Positions 6,323 to 12,605 of a DNA stretch of 12,817 bases are shown here, piece by piece. Source of the stretch: Alphaproteobacteria bacterium (lineage in GTDB: Bacteria; Pseudomonadota; Alphaproteobacteria; Micavibrionales; UBA1664); assembly GCA_018969935.1 (NCBI GenBank), contig JAGWXJ010000046.1:1-12817 (forward strand), written 5' to 3'. A program made the translations under genes and the position numbers. A model generated the notes under the pieces. It searched no databases and was not told the DNA's origin. It saw only the letters and a list, made by a program, of their open reading frames with translations. Numbering within the stretch: position 1 is the first letter of the stretch; every line of letters starts with the position of its first letter.

Positions 6323-6754
6323 CTAAATTACGCTGAAGCCTTTTGGCTTTCCGTTTTTCCCGTCGTTATACAAAACACGCTGGCCGCGCTGCGTGAACAC
6401 CAAGGCGTCATCGTTCCCCGCAAAGGCGGCTCCCGCCACAAGGTTATAAAGCTGGCGCACGGCATTCGCGGGCTCCTGCGTGTCAGCGGCGCCAACGGCA
6501 ATCTTTTTGTGCCTGCCGGCAAGCTTGATCTTCGGGAAAACAATAATCCCCTCAAAACGCACACCATGAAGGGTCAGATTACCGGCCCTCCTGCTGTCAA
6601 AGACGGCACGGCCGAAAATCGCTTCCAGCTCCTGCAAAAGCGGCGCCACCTTAGCGGCATTCTCGATTTTAGCAGCCATGGCCGGATCAGCTGCCATCTG
6701 CTCGAAGACGCGCTTTTCTAAACCCTTTTCAAATTCTGGTTCATCCGATGCCAT
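6323..6754 (-). CDS. Unrecognised 143-residue protein
   Basis: I do not recognise this protein. The N-terminal half is helical and charged (EFEKGLEKRVFEQMAADPAMAAKIENAAKVAPLLQ region, residues 7-41). A stretch with beta character follows (NLTLHGVRFEGIIVFPKIKLAG, about 59-80), then a helical piece and a C-terminal VFTQRGQRVLYNDG. There are no cysteines, signal peptide or membrane segment. It is the first gene after comEC on the same strand, 33 bases past the comEC stop, and precedes the 120-residue gene by 12 bases. Upstream of the ATG there is no ribosome site (CCCGCCC precedes it), while a TTGACA-N18-TAATTT promoter ends seven bases before it, which would place the transcript start at or next to the ATG. 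Another in-frame ATG further in (residue 20, MAADPAM) is an alternative start. Confidence 0.7.
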   Translation of the reverse strand: MASDEPEFEKGLEKRVFEQMAADPAMAAKIENAAKVAPLLQELEAIFGRAVFDSRRAGNLTLHGVRFEGIIVFPKIKLAGRHKKIAVGAADTQEPANAVRQLYNLVAGAAFAGNDDALVFTQRGQRVLYNDGKNGKPKGFSVI

Positions 6755-6761
6755 GGGCGGG

Positions 6762-6791
6762 AAATTACCATATTATTTTACATATTGTCAA
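6762..6791 (-). promoter_or_regulatory. Promoter overlapping the comEC stop, driving the two unknown genes
   Basis: On the minus strand, TTGACA (6786-6791) is followed after 18 bases by TAATTT (6762-6767). The -35 overlaps the comEC stop codon (6788-6790). The start point would fall about at the ATG at 6754, implying a leaderless or nearly leaderless message. The 17 bases from the -35 on match the promoter at 5843-5859 except at one position. Confidence 0.5.
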
Positions 6792-8884
6792 TGAACAGAC
6801 CATGGCCTTACCGTCTTGTCATCAAAAATTGGCACAAAAACAGGCCCTGTGGGCATCAGGGCAATAGCCCCGCCCTGCCCTGCATGTACATCCCATGAAC
6901 TGACAAAACGTGCGCTGCCAGCGCAGTGTTTGCGGGGGGCACTCTTATCCAGCGCCACAACAACGTGCGCCCACAGGCATTCCTCGGCCAGCGCATTGGC
7001 ATCACGCACAACCGCAATCCTTGCGTCCCCGTTTTCAATGCGGCACGCCCAGTCATCGCAGGCCACACGCACATCACCATGAGCCCACGGCCCAGCCTTC
7101 AGGGGTTTCCCCTCCTGCCAAACCTCGCCGCCCCAAAGCGATAGCCAGTTACTGGCCAGATAATCGGTAGGTTTTTTGAACAGGTAAACGGTTTGCCCCG
7201 CGCCGTGCACCGCCACGTTCTTGCCCTCGGCGTCCACCAGCAAAAAGGGGCGCGGCACCATAAACCCGTAAGCAATGGCGCCTATCATCAGCGGCACCCC
7301 CACCCACCTGAACCACCCGCGCCACAAGCACACAAGCAAAAGCCCGAAACAGGAAACGATATAAGGCCCCATCGGCAGGGATGGCCAAGCCCAGGCCGCA
7401 TGGGGCAAATGCGCAACCCAGGCGGATACCGCCAATGTTTGGGTTATCCCCCATTCCACAAGTTTCAAAAACGGCCCATCAAGGCCAAACGGCATCAGCA
7501 CCATGGCTGCCATACCCGCAGGCATCACAATAAAACTGGTAAGCGGTATGGCCGCCGCATTGGCAAGCACACCGTATATCTGCGCCCGCCCGAAATGGTG
7601 CAAAACGATGGGGAAGGTCGCAAGCCCAACCAGTACAGTCGTAATGATAATCCCCGCAAAATAGCCAAGCACCCTCATGGCGGCATTGGCCTCGCGCCCC
7701 TCGGCCATCCAGCGCCGCCCGATACCTTCATGGAAAACAATCATGGCCGTAACAGCCGCAAACGAAAGCTGGAAGGAAGCCCCGACAAGGCTCTCGGGCC
7801 GCACGGCCAAAACAACCAGCGCCACAACCGCAAGCGTGCGTAATGACAGCGCCGCGCGGTCCAGCATCACGGCAACCAGCACCAACCCTGTCGTTAGCAT
7901 GGACCTCTGCGCGGGGATAGTCGCGCCAGATAGCAGAATATAAAATACGCCCACGCCCAGCGCCGCCACAGCCGCAATCTTTTTAATGGGCCAGTGCAAA
8001 GCCATCCAAGGCCAAAGCGCCATCAGGAACCGCAAAACAAAAAACGTAACCCCGCACACAATCGCCACATGCAAACCGGATATGGAGAGCAAATGGTAAA
8101 GCCCGGAATCCCGCAGCTCGGCATTCACATCATCAGGGATGCTCGAACGCTCGCCCGCCAAAAGGGCCGTAGCCAGAGCGCTTTCAGGGTGTTTCATGTG
8201 TGTTGCGATATGCCGCGATATCGTTTGCCTGAGCGCGCTGAACCACACATCGGATGAGGCATCGGCGGACGCAACCCTCTCGAATTTGCCTAATGTAAAA
8301 CCGACCGCACCAAGCTGCTCGAAATACGCCTGCCGCCTGTAATCAAACCCATCGGGTGCCACGGGGCCTGATGGCGGCATCAGCTTGGCCAATACTGCAA
8401 TCCGCTCCCCCGCCACCACATCCGATGGCACATGCCGCGTCGATAGCCTGATAGTCGCAGGTGTGCGGGCAAGCGGAAGTTTCTCGATAACAAGGTCACC
8501 CAAAGTCACGCGCCGCTTGCCGCTATCGGCATCATCATCCGTAACGGTTATATCCAGTACCCGCCCTTCAATACGCGTGACCCCCGTGGGCCGGTCCAGC
8601 ATCGGTGCATGGACCATCATGCTTCGCCCTTGCGCCAGCAAAAACCCCAGCGTCACCAAAAACAGGGCAAGCCCCGCAAAACCAAGTCTGGGCGCCCGCA
8701 ACTTTACAGCTATGTATAGGGCTGTGGCCGTGGCCAGCGCCCCTGCGCTTTCCCAGTAAGCGGGCTCGCGCGGCACGGCAAAATAGCAGGCAACCCCTGC
8801 CCCCAGCAGCACGGGGGCCCACAAAACACGGTCCCGCTGGGGCTGCCATTGTGATGCGATGCTGCGGATTGCCTGTAAAACCAT
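6788..8884 (-). CDS. comEC: ComEC/Rec2-family DNA uptake channel, without a metallo-beta-lactamase domain
   Basis: A 698-residue inner-membrane protein of the ComEC/Rec2 family, the channel that carries single-stranded DNA into the cytoplasm during natural transformation. Two to three N-terminal membrane segments (about 23-85) lead into a soluble OB-like DUF4131 region (about 100-205). The competence domain follows (about 235-540), with the signature HLLSISGLHVAIV at 264-276, LLSGATIPAQRSML at 317-330 and ten or so hydrophobic segments. The C-terminal 150 residues do not show the HxHxDH metal motif of the beta-lactamase-like nuclease domain found in Bacillus ComEC. They hold a shorter domain with cysteines in ACDDWACRI, EECLWA and KHCAGS, and many alphaproteobacterial ComEC proteins end this way. 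Start: AAGGA lies two bases before the ATG at 8884. It is divergent from gltX with 37 bases between starts. comEA, comF or pilus genes are not in the window, so competence itself is not shown. Confidence 0.92.
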   Translation of the reverse strand: MVLQAIRSIASQWQPQRDRVLWAPVLLGAGVACYFAVPREPAYWESAGALATATALYIAVKLRAPRLGFAGLALFLVTLGFLLAQGRSMMVHAPMLDRPTGVTRIEGRVLDITVTDDDADSGKRRVTLGDLVIEKLPLARTPATIRLSTRHVPSDVVAGERIAVLAKLMPPSGPVAPDGFDYRRQAYFEQLGAVGFTLGKFERVASADASSDVWFSALRQTISRHIATHMKHPESALATALLAGERSSIPDDVNAELRDSGLYHLLSISGLHVAIVCGVTFFVLRFLMALWPWMALHWPIKKIAAVAALGVGVFYILLSGATIPAQRSMLTTGLVLVAVMLDRAALSLRTLAVVALVVLAVRPESLVGASFQLSFAAVTAMIVFHEGIGRRWMAEGREANAAMRVLGYFAGIIITTVLVGLATFPIVLHHFGRAQIYGVLANAAAIPLTSFIVMPAGMAAMVLMPFGLDGPFLKLVEWGITQTLAVSAWVAHLPHAAWAWPSLPMGPYIVSCFGLLLVCLWRGWFRWVGVPLMIGAIAYGFMVPRPFLLVDAEGKNVAVHGAGQTVYLFKKPTDYLASNWLSLWGGEVWQEGKPLKAGPWAHGDVRVACDDWACRIENGDARIAVVRDANALAEECLWAHVVVALDKSAPRKHCAGSARFVSSWDVHAGQGGAIALMPTGPVFVPIFDDKTVRPWSVH

Positions 8885-8921
8885 GGTCCTTTATAACATG
8901 CGGCAAAGGATAGAAAACGAT

Positions 8922-10349
8922 ATGACTGTCATTACACGCTTTGCCCCATCACCTACCGGCTTTCTGCACATCGGCGGCGCGCGCACCGCGCTGTTCAACT
9001 GGTGCTATTCCAAAAAGATGGGTGGCAAATTCCTCCTGCGTATCGAGGATACCGACAAGGAACGTTCAACCCAAGCCGCCATCGATGCCATCTTCCGTGA
9101 TCTCAAATGGCTCGGCATCGATTGGGATGGCGATGCGATTTACCAGTCCTCCCGCGCCGCCCGCCATGCCGAAGTGGCTCAAGACCTCGTCAAGAAAGGC
9201 AAAGCCTATTTCTGCTATTGCTCGCAAGAGGAACTGGAAGCCATGCGCGCCGAAGCACAGGCAAAAGGCGAACAGCCGCGCTATAACCGCATGTGGCGTG
9301 ACCGCGACCCCGCAACCGCACCCGCAGGCGTCAAACCCGTTATCCGTATCAAGGCCCCGCTGGACGGTGAAACCGTCATCGATGACGCCGTACAAGGCCG
9401 CGTGACAGTGCCCAACAGCCAGCTGGATGATTTTATTCTCCTGCGCTCCGATGGCTCGCCCACTTACATGCACGCCGTTGTGGTTGATGACGCCGATATG
9501 GGTATCACCCACGTTGTCCGTGGCGATGACCACCTCAACAACGCCTTCCGCCAGAAGGTAATCTTCGACGCCATGGGCGTACCCTGCCCCACCTTCGCGC
9601 ACATCCCGCTTATTCATGGCGCTGACGGCGCAAAACTGTCCAAACGCCACGGCGCCCAGTCGGTCGGCGAATTCAAGGACATGGGCTACCTACCCGAGGC
9701 TGTGTGCAATTATCTCCTCCGCCTCGGCTGGAGCCACGGTGATGATGAACTCTTCACCAAGGAACAGGCCGCCCAGTGGTTTGAACTTGGCGACATCAAT
9801 GCAGGCCCCTCGCGCCTCGACATGAAAAAACTCGACCACGTCAACACGCACTACCTGCGCCTTGCCGAGGACGAACGCCTTGCCGCCGAAATTCTGGCCC
9901 GCCACCCCGAACTAAAGATTGATGATGAGCACCGTATCCGCCTTGCAGCCGGCATGCATGACTTGAAGGCCCGCGCAGCCACGCTCATACAGTTGGCAGC
10001 GGAAGCAAAATTCTATCTGGTCGATGAAGTGGCTTATGATGAAAAAGCTTCAGCCGCCCTCCATGATCACGATGCCCACAACGCCATGCACCACATTTAC
10101 GATGCGCTGGCCCGTCTGGGCGCCGACTTCAAGGAAGCCGCAATCGATACCGCTGTCCGCAAAATCGCGGCTGACCATTACGAAGGCAAGCTGGCCAAAG
10201 TCATGATGCCCCTGCGCGCATCACTCACGGGTTCCACATCTTCCCCGCCCATCCTGAAGGCAGCGGAAATACTAGGCCAAGCGGAAACGATGAAGCGCAT
10301 CAAGGCAGCCCTGCACTGGATGCACGACCACGGGCACCATCACCACTAG
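8922..10349 (+). CDS. gltX: Glutamyl-tRNA synthetase
   Basis: A class I aminoacyl-tRNA synthetase of 475 residues that charges tRNA-Glu. In most alphaproteobacteria such an enzyme also charges tRNA-Gln for later amidation by GatCAB. The HIGH motif is HIGG (16-19) in RFAPSPTGFLHIGGARTALFN, and the KMSKS motif is KLSKR (238-242). The catalytic core also shows LRIEDTD (39-45) and VVRGDDHL (198-205), and the helical anticodon-binding region fills the last 150 residues or so. Cys98 and Cys100 match the first zinc pair of E. coli GluRS, but the second Cys/His pair is missing (PRYNRMWRD there), so zinc binding is unlikely. The protein ends in HDHGHHHH, an unusual natural histidine tail. I start at 8922 because MTVITRFAPS is the family N-terminus; an in-frame extension to 8859 would run back across the comEC start. 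AAAGGA at 8905-8910 is a distant ribosome site. Divergent from comEC. Confidence 0.95.
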   Translation: MTVITRFAPSPTGFLHIGGARTALFNWCYSKKMGGKFLLRIEDTDKERSTQAAIDAIFRDLKWLGIDWDGDAIYQSSRAARHAEVAQDLVKKGKAYFCYCSQEELEAMRAEAQAKGEQPRYNRMWRDRDPATAPAGVKPVIRIKAPLDGETVIDDAVQGRVTVPNSQLDDFILLRSDGSPTYMHAVVVDDADMGITHVVRGDDHLNNAFRQKVIFDAMGVPCPTFAHIPLIHGADGAKLSKRHGAQSVGEFKDMGYLPEAVCNYLLRLGWSHGDDELFTKEQAAQWFELGDINAGPSRLDMKKLDHVNTHYLRLAEDERLAAEILARHPELKIDDEHRIRLAAGMHDLKARAATLIQLAAEAKFYLVDEVAYDEKASAALHDHDAHNAMHHIYDALARLGADFKEAAIDTAVRKIAADHYEGKLAKVMMPLRASLTGSTSSPPILKAAEILGQAETMKRIKAALHWMHDHGHHHH

Positions 10350-10358
10350 GCCGTCCAT

Positions 10359-10424
10359 TGTTATGGATAACGCACCCGCACATTGACATTATGTCATAAG
10401 GGTCATAGCGTCATATCCATAACA
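10359..10424. repeat. Inverted repeat pair flanking a promoter-like palindrome
   Basis: TGTTATGGATA (10359-10369) and its exact inverse TATCCATAACA (10414-10424) form an 11-base inverted repeat with a 44-base gap. Each arm is part of a 12-base element (GTTATGGATAAC and, inverted, GTTATGGATATG). The gap contains TGACATTATGTCA (10384-10396), a palindrome around a central T, and three direct GTCATA copies (10393, 10402 and 10410) spaced 9 and 8 bases. The right arm ends directly at the GGGAGG ribosome site of the next gene. In a transcript reading through from gltX the arms could pair; as DNA they look like paired operator sites. Confidence 0.6.
10383..10411 (+). promoter_or_regulatory. Possible promoter of the SPFH-like gene pair
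   Basis: TTGACA (10383-10388) is a perfect -35 and sits inside the TGACATTATGTCA palindrome. The hexamer 17 bases on, TAGCGT (10406-10411), is a poor -10, so the promoter may need an activator. It shares the 12-mer TTGACATTATGT with the promoter of the 61-residue gene. A frame starting with this TTG is open into the next gene, but it is not the likely start. Confidence 0.35.
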
Positions 10425-10436
10425 GGGAGGTACATT

Positions 10437-11108
10437 ATGGGTGACACTTCAAGCGCACGTTCCAAATTTTCACAAAACGCAGGGTACACAACGGTAGGCA
10501 TTGCCGGTGTCGTAGCTCTCAACTTCCTAATTGGTGGCTGGCAGAATATCGGCCCTGGCCAAAACGCCATCCACGTCCGCTTCAGCCAGATCGTTGAACA
10601 AAATGTGAAACCCGGCTTCAAATTCAAATGGCCCTGGATTGATCGCTACTACGTCTACAACGCGCCCGATAACGTCGCGCGCACCGATATCAGCATCGGC
10701 TTCACGACAACCAGCGGCGAAAACCGCACCACATTGTGCGCCGTCCGCAACACCGCCGACCAAAACTCGCTGTGCAGCGTCCTGCGCCTTCACTATGTCG
10801 TTGACCTTGCCAAAGGCAACGCCGCCATGTGGTACGACAAGCTGGGCAGCGAAAACGCAAAAGCCGCCATTCAGGATTTCGCGTTGCAATCGCACAACGC
10901 CGTTGCCGCGCAAATCAACCTGCGTACATCAGGCGTGCCTGAACCCAAAACATTCATGGATGCCTTCCTTCTTGATCTCGATGCCCGCTTGGCCAAAAAC
11001 GCGGTCCCTGTGCGCATAGACGGCGTGGAACTTACCCATGTCAGCGCCACCATGAGCGTACCCACGCAATACCGCGCCCGCTGGGATGAACCGAAGCCCA
11101 AATCGTAA
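10437..11108 (+). CDS. Short SPFH/Band 7-like membrane-anchored protein, first of a pair
   Basis: A 223-residue protein with one N-terminal membrane segment (about 17-34, TVGIAGVVALNFLIGGW). It is followed by a region like the start of an SPFH/prohibitin domain: GPGQNAIHVRF (39-49), then VKPGFKFKWPWIDRYYVYN (57-75), the 'G-x-H-x-x-P-x-x-D' pattern of this family. It ends with LDARLAKNAVPVRIDGVELTHVS (181-203) and a P-x-x-Y element, like the last strands of that domain. Such proteins form ring-shaped membrane scaffolds (HflK/HflC, prohibitins), often partnering FtsH. This one is much shorter than HflK or HflC and lacks their long C-terminal coiled coil. Two cysteines (101 and 113) sit in RTTLCAVRNTADQNSLC. 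The start is set by GGGAGG (10425-10430) six bases before the ATG; the open frame back to a TTG at 10383 would swallow the promoter. The next gene starts just after it. Membership of SPFH is by pattern only. Confidence 0.65.
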   Translation: MGDTSSARSKFSQNAGYTTVGIAGVVALNFLIGGWQNIGPGQNAIHVRFSQIVEQNVKPGFKFKWPWIDRYYVYNAPDNVARTDISIGFTTTSGENRTTLCAVRNTADQNSLCSVLRLHYVVDLAKGNAAMWYDKLGSENAKAAIQDFALQSHNAVAAQINLRTSGVPEPKTFMDAFLLDLDARLAKNAVPVRIDGVELTHVSATMSVPTQYRARWDEPKPKS

Positions 11109-11112
11109 TCCG

Positions 11113-11727
11113 ATGCTTCAGGCACTCAAGACATCAAAACACAAATGGCCCCTGCGTATCGGGGCCGTTTTTGGTTTGTCGGCACTGACATACCTTACGG
11201 TGGTGCCTGTAGGGCCAAACTCGTTCGGCCTCAAACTTACGTTCAATAATGTATCGGCCACCGATTTGCCCTCGGGCGTCTACTTCAAGGTGCCGCTGGT
11301 ACAACAGCTTTACACCTATACGCGCGGCCCCATCACGCTGGAATACAGCGCGGGCGGCTGCCGCACCTATCTGTGCGATACCACGGCAGACCACGCGGCG
11401 CTTTATGCGCGCCTGCGCATCCAGTACACAATCCAGCCCAATCACATCGGCCTCGCCATGCGCCCGCTTACCAATTACGGCATCATTATGCCCGATGGCT
11501 GGTGGGAAATGACCGACACGCTCAACGCATCCGGCAGCGCCGTGCTGGGCCGCCGTACCATGCAGGAAAACATGGCCGCCTTCGAAGCAGTGGCAACTGA
11601 ACTTAAAGCGGACATCGAAGACCGCCTGCGCCAGAACAACAGCCCCTTCAAAGTCGAAAACTTCGAGCTGCTGGGCTTCCGGACCGTGCTCCCGACCAGC
11701 ACGAACGCCTACAGGCACACCCCATAA
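11113..11727 (+). CDS. Short SPFH/Band 7-like membrane-anchored protein, second of a pair
   Basis: A 204-residue protein that looks like a distant paralogue of the preceding one. The N-terminus is basic (KTSKHKWPLR), followed by a membrane segment (about 13-33), which by the positive-inside rule places the bulk in the periplasm. Then comes LPSGVYFKVPLVQQLYTYTRGPI (52-74), the same G-x-x-F-K-x-P pattern, and RTYLCDTTADHAALYARLRIQY (84-105), which parallels RTTLCAVRNTADQNSLCSVLRLHY in its neighbour. The C-terminal half is helical (MQENMAAFEAVATELKADIEDRLRQ, 150-174) and ends with a strand-rich FKVENFELLGFRTVLPT stretch, as in SPFH domains. Cysteines are at 83 and 88. The frame also allows a start at 11086, overlapping the upstream gene by 23 bases (213 residues); neither start has a clear ribosome site. 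I prefer 11113, four bases after the upstream stop, as a coupled start. Likely one operon with its neighbour; function unknown. Confidence 0.6.
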   Translation: MLQALKTSKHKWPLRIGAVFGLSALTYLTVVPVGPNSFGLKLTFNNVSATDLPSGVYFKVPLVQQLYTYTRGPITLEYSAGGCRTYLCDTTADHAALYARLRIQYTIQPNHIGLAMRPLTNYGIIMPDGWWEMTDTLNASGSAVLGRRTMQENMAAFEAVATELKADIEDRLRQNNSPFKVENFELLGFRTVLPTSTNAYRHTP

Positions 11728-11765
11728 ATTCGACACGTCAAAGCGGGTTGTGTTAAATATGCCTT

Positions 11766-12113
11766 ATGCAAATGGCAAAAAAGCTCACGAACGCGCAATC
11801 CGACGAGATAACCTCAAACGATCTCGCACAAAAAGCAGCCGCACTGGTAACCAACCGTGAGCCTGCAATGGCAGATAAACTCGCAAGGGAATTCCAGTCC
11901 GCATGGAATATCGCAGCGCTGCTCAACCGCCTGCCCGAATACAAATTGCCCAAAACCCGCGATCTTCTCAACGCTGCCACCATGGGCGGGTATTGCTGGG
12001 TTATCGGGGGCCTGACGATGAAATGGCGCCGCGAAAGCGTTGAAACAAAAGCCTTTATTATCGCCAGCACGGTCACCAAAGCCGCCAGCACCCCCACTCC
12101 CAAAGCCGCCTAA
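11766..12113 (+). CDS. Small orphan protein, 115 residues
   Basis: I do not recognise this protein. The first two thirds are helical and alanine-rich with many charged residues (DLAQKAAALVTNREPAMADKLAREFQSAW region, 19-47). A mildly hydrophobic stretch GGYCWVIGGL follows (about 74-83), and the C-terminus is low in complexity (KAASTPTPKAA). One cysteine; no signal peptide. It lies 38 bases after the second SPFH-like gene on the same strand. There is no good ribosome site: AAATATGCCTT precedes the ATG, and a second ATG follows two codons later. A weak -10 (TTAAAT, 11753-11758) sits seven bases before the start. It may be co-transcribed with the SPFH pair or have its own promoter. The composition matches the neighbours, which supports its being coding. 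Confidence 0.55.
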   Translation: MQMAKKLTNAQSDEITSNDLAQKAAALVTNREPAMADKLAREFQSAWNIAALLNRLPEYKLPKTRDLLNAATMGGYCWVIGGLTMKWRRESVETKAFIIASTVTKAASTPTPKAA

Positions 12114-12117
12114 TTAT

Positions 12118-12146
12118 TTGACATAATATATAATTTGGCTTAGTAT
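12118..12146 (+). promoter_or_regulatory. Promoter of the 116-residue gene
   Basis: TTGACA (12118-12123) and TAGTAT (12141-12146) with exactly 17 bases between them form a strong sigma-70 promoter in an AT-rich gap. The start point should be near 12153, leaving a leader of about 17 bases that holds the AAGGAG ribosome site. The bases after the -35 (TAATATATAAT) resemble those of the other accessory-gene promoters in this window. Confidence 0.7.
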
Positions 12147-12169
12147 ATCTTCTATTCAAGGAGATACTT

Positions 12170-12520
12170 ATGACCGCACTACCCTTTAAAATAGCGAGCA
12201 TGTCAAAGCAGGTAACCGGCACATCCGTTGTTACTGACGTGGTTCAAGCCGCTCGCTACTGGACACAGACAGCAGGCCGTAAGGACAAGGAAGCGAAAAA
12301 GCGCTACATGGACGCCGTGCAAAGAGCGGGGGATTACGCACATCTCAAAGAAGTATCGGAAATGCTCGACCGTGTAAGAGGCGTGTCCCGCATTTTCAGT
12401 ATCACGCAGTGGTCGGATGCAAAGTTTCTGGCAAAACAGGAACCCCTGCGTATCGAGGCCATTGCCCGCGCCCGCCCATTTCAGCTTGGTAAGGAGCTAA
12501 AGGCCCGAGGCCTCAAATAA
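12170..12520 (+). CDS. Small basic orphan protein, 116 residues
   Basis: I do not recognise this protein. It is basic and mostly helical (AGRKDKEAKKRYMDAVQRAGDYAHLKEVSEMLDRVRGVSRI region, 35-75), with no cysteine, signal peptide or membrane segment, and ends in KELKARGLK. It might bind nucleic acid or another protein, but nothing shows this directly. Expression signals are among the best in the window: a TTGACA-N17-TAGTAT promoter and AAGGAG (12158-12163) six bases before the ATG. A hairpin with a T-tract follows 39 bases after its stop. It therefore appears to be an independent, well-expressed unit placed directly in front of gltA. Confidence 0.65.
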   Translation: MTALPFKIASMSKQVTGTSVVTDVVQAARYWTQTAGRKDKEAKKRYMDAVQRAGDYAHLKEVSEMLDRVRGVSRIFSITQWSDAKFLAKQEPLRIEAIARARPFQLGKELKARGLK

Positions 12521-12526
12521 CCATCC

Positions 12527-12555
12527 TTGGCGGCACCCCGCTTTTGGCATAGAAT
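12527..12555 (+). promoter_or_regulatory. Probable gltA promoter
   Basis: TTGGCG (12527-12532) and TAGAAT (12550-12555) are spaced 17 bases, a good sigma-70 arrangement. Transcription would start near 12562, inside the left arm of the hairpin at 12560-12581, giving a leader of about 44 bases to the gltA ATG. No other promoter fits between the upstream gene and gltA. Confidence 0.5.
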
Positions 12556-12559
12556 CGCT

Positions 12560-12590
12560 GGCAGACCCATTCGGGCCTGCCTTTTTCTTT
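12560..12590 (+). terminator. Intrinsic terminator between the 116-residue gene and gltA
   Basis: GGCAG-A-CCC (12560-12568), loop ATTC, GGG-C-CTGCC (12573-12581) form eight pairs with one A/C mismatch, followed at once by TTTTTCTTT (12582-12590). This is a standard rho-independent terminator for transcripts coming from upstream. It ends only 15 bases before the gltA ATG. Confidence 0.75.
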
Positions 12591-12605
12591 TCTCGGGGAT
12601 TTCAT

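Noticed and set aside
5870..6721. 283-codon open frame on the plus strand opposite the two unknown minus-strand genes
   Set aside because: No ribosome site or promoter fits its start. The minus-strand frames have a good ribosome site, tight spacing and a terminator, and its translation looks like the usual antisense of GC-rich coding DNA.
7193..7843. 216-codon plus-strand frame within comEC
   Set aside because: Its product is rich in Pro, His, Arg and Lys with no fold-like pattern. It lies antisense to clear ComEC sequence and has no start signals.
8859..8921. Upstream extension of gltX
   Set aside because: It would overlap the start of the divergent comEC. GluRS family proteins begin at the MTVITRFAPS sequence, which matches the ATG at 8922.
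10383..10436. N-terminal extension of the first SPFH-like gene from a TTG
   Set aside because: The extension would translate the -35, the repeats and the GGGAGG ribosome site. The ATG at 10437 is ideally spaced from that site.
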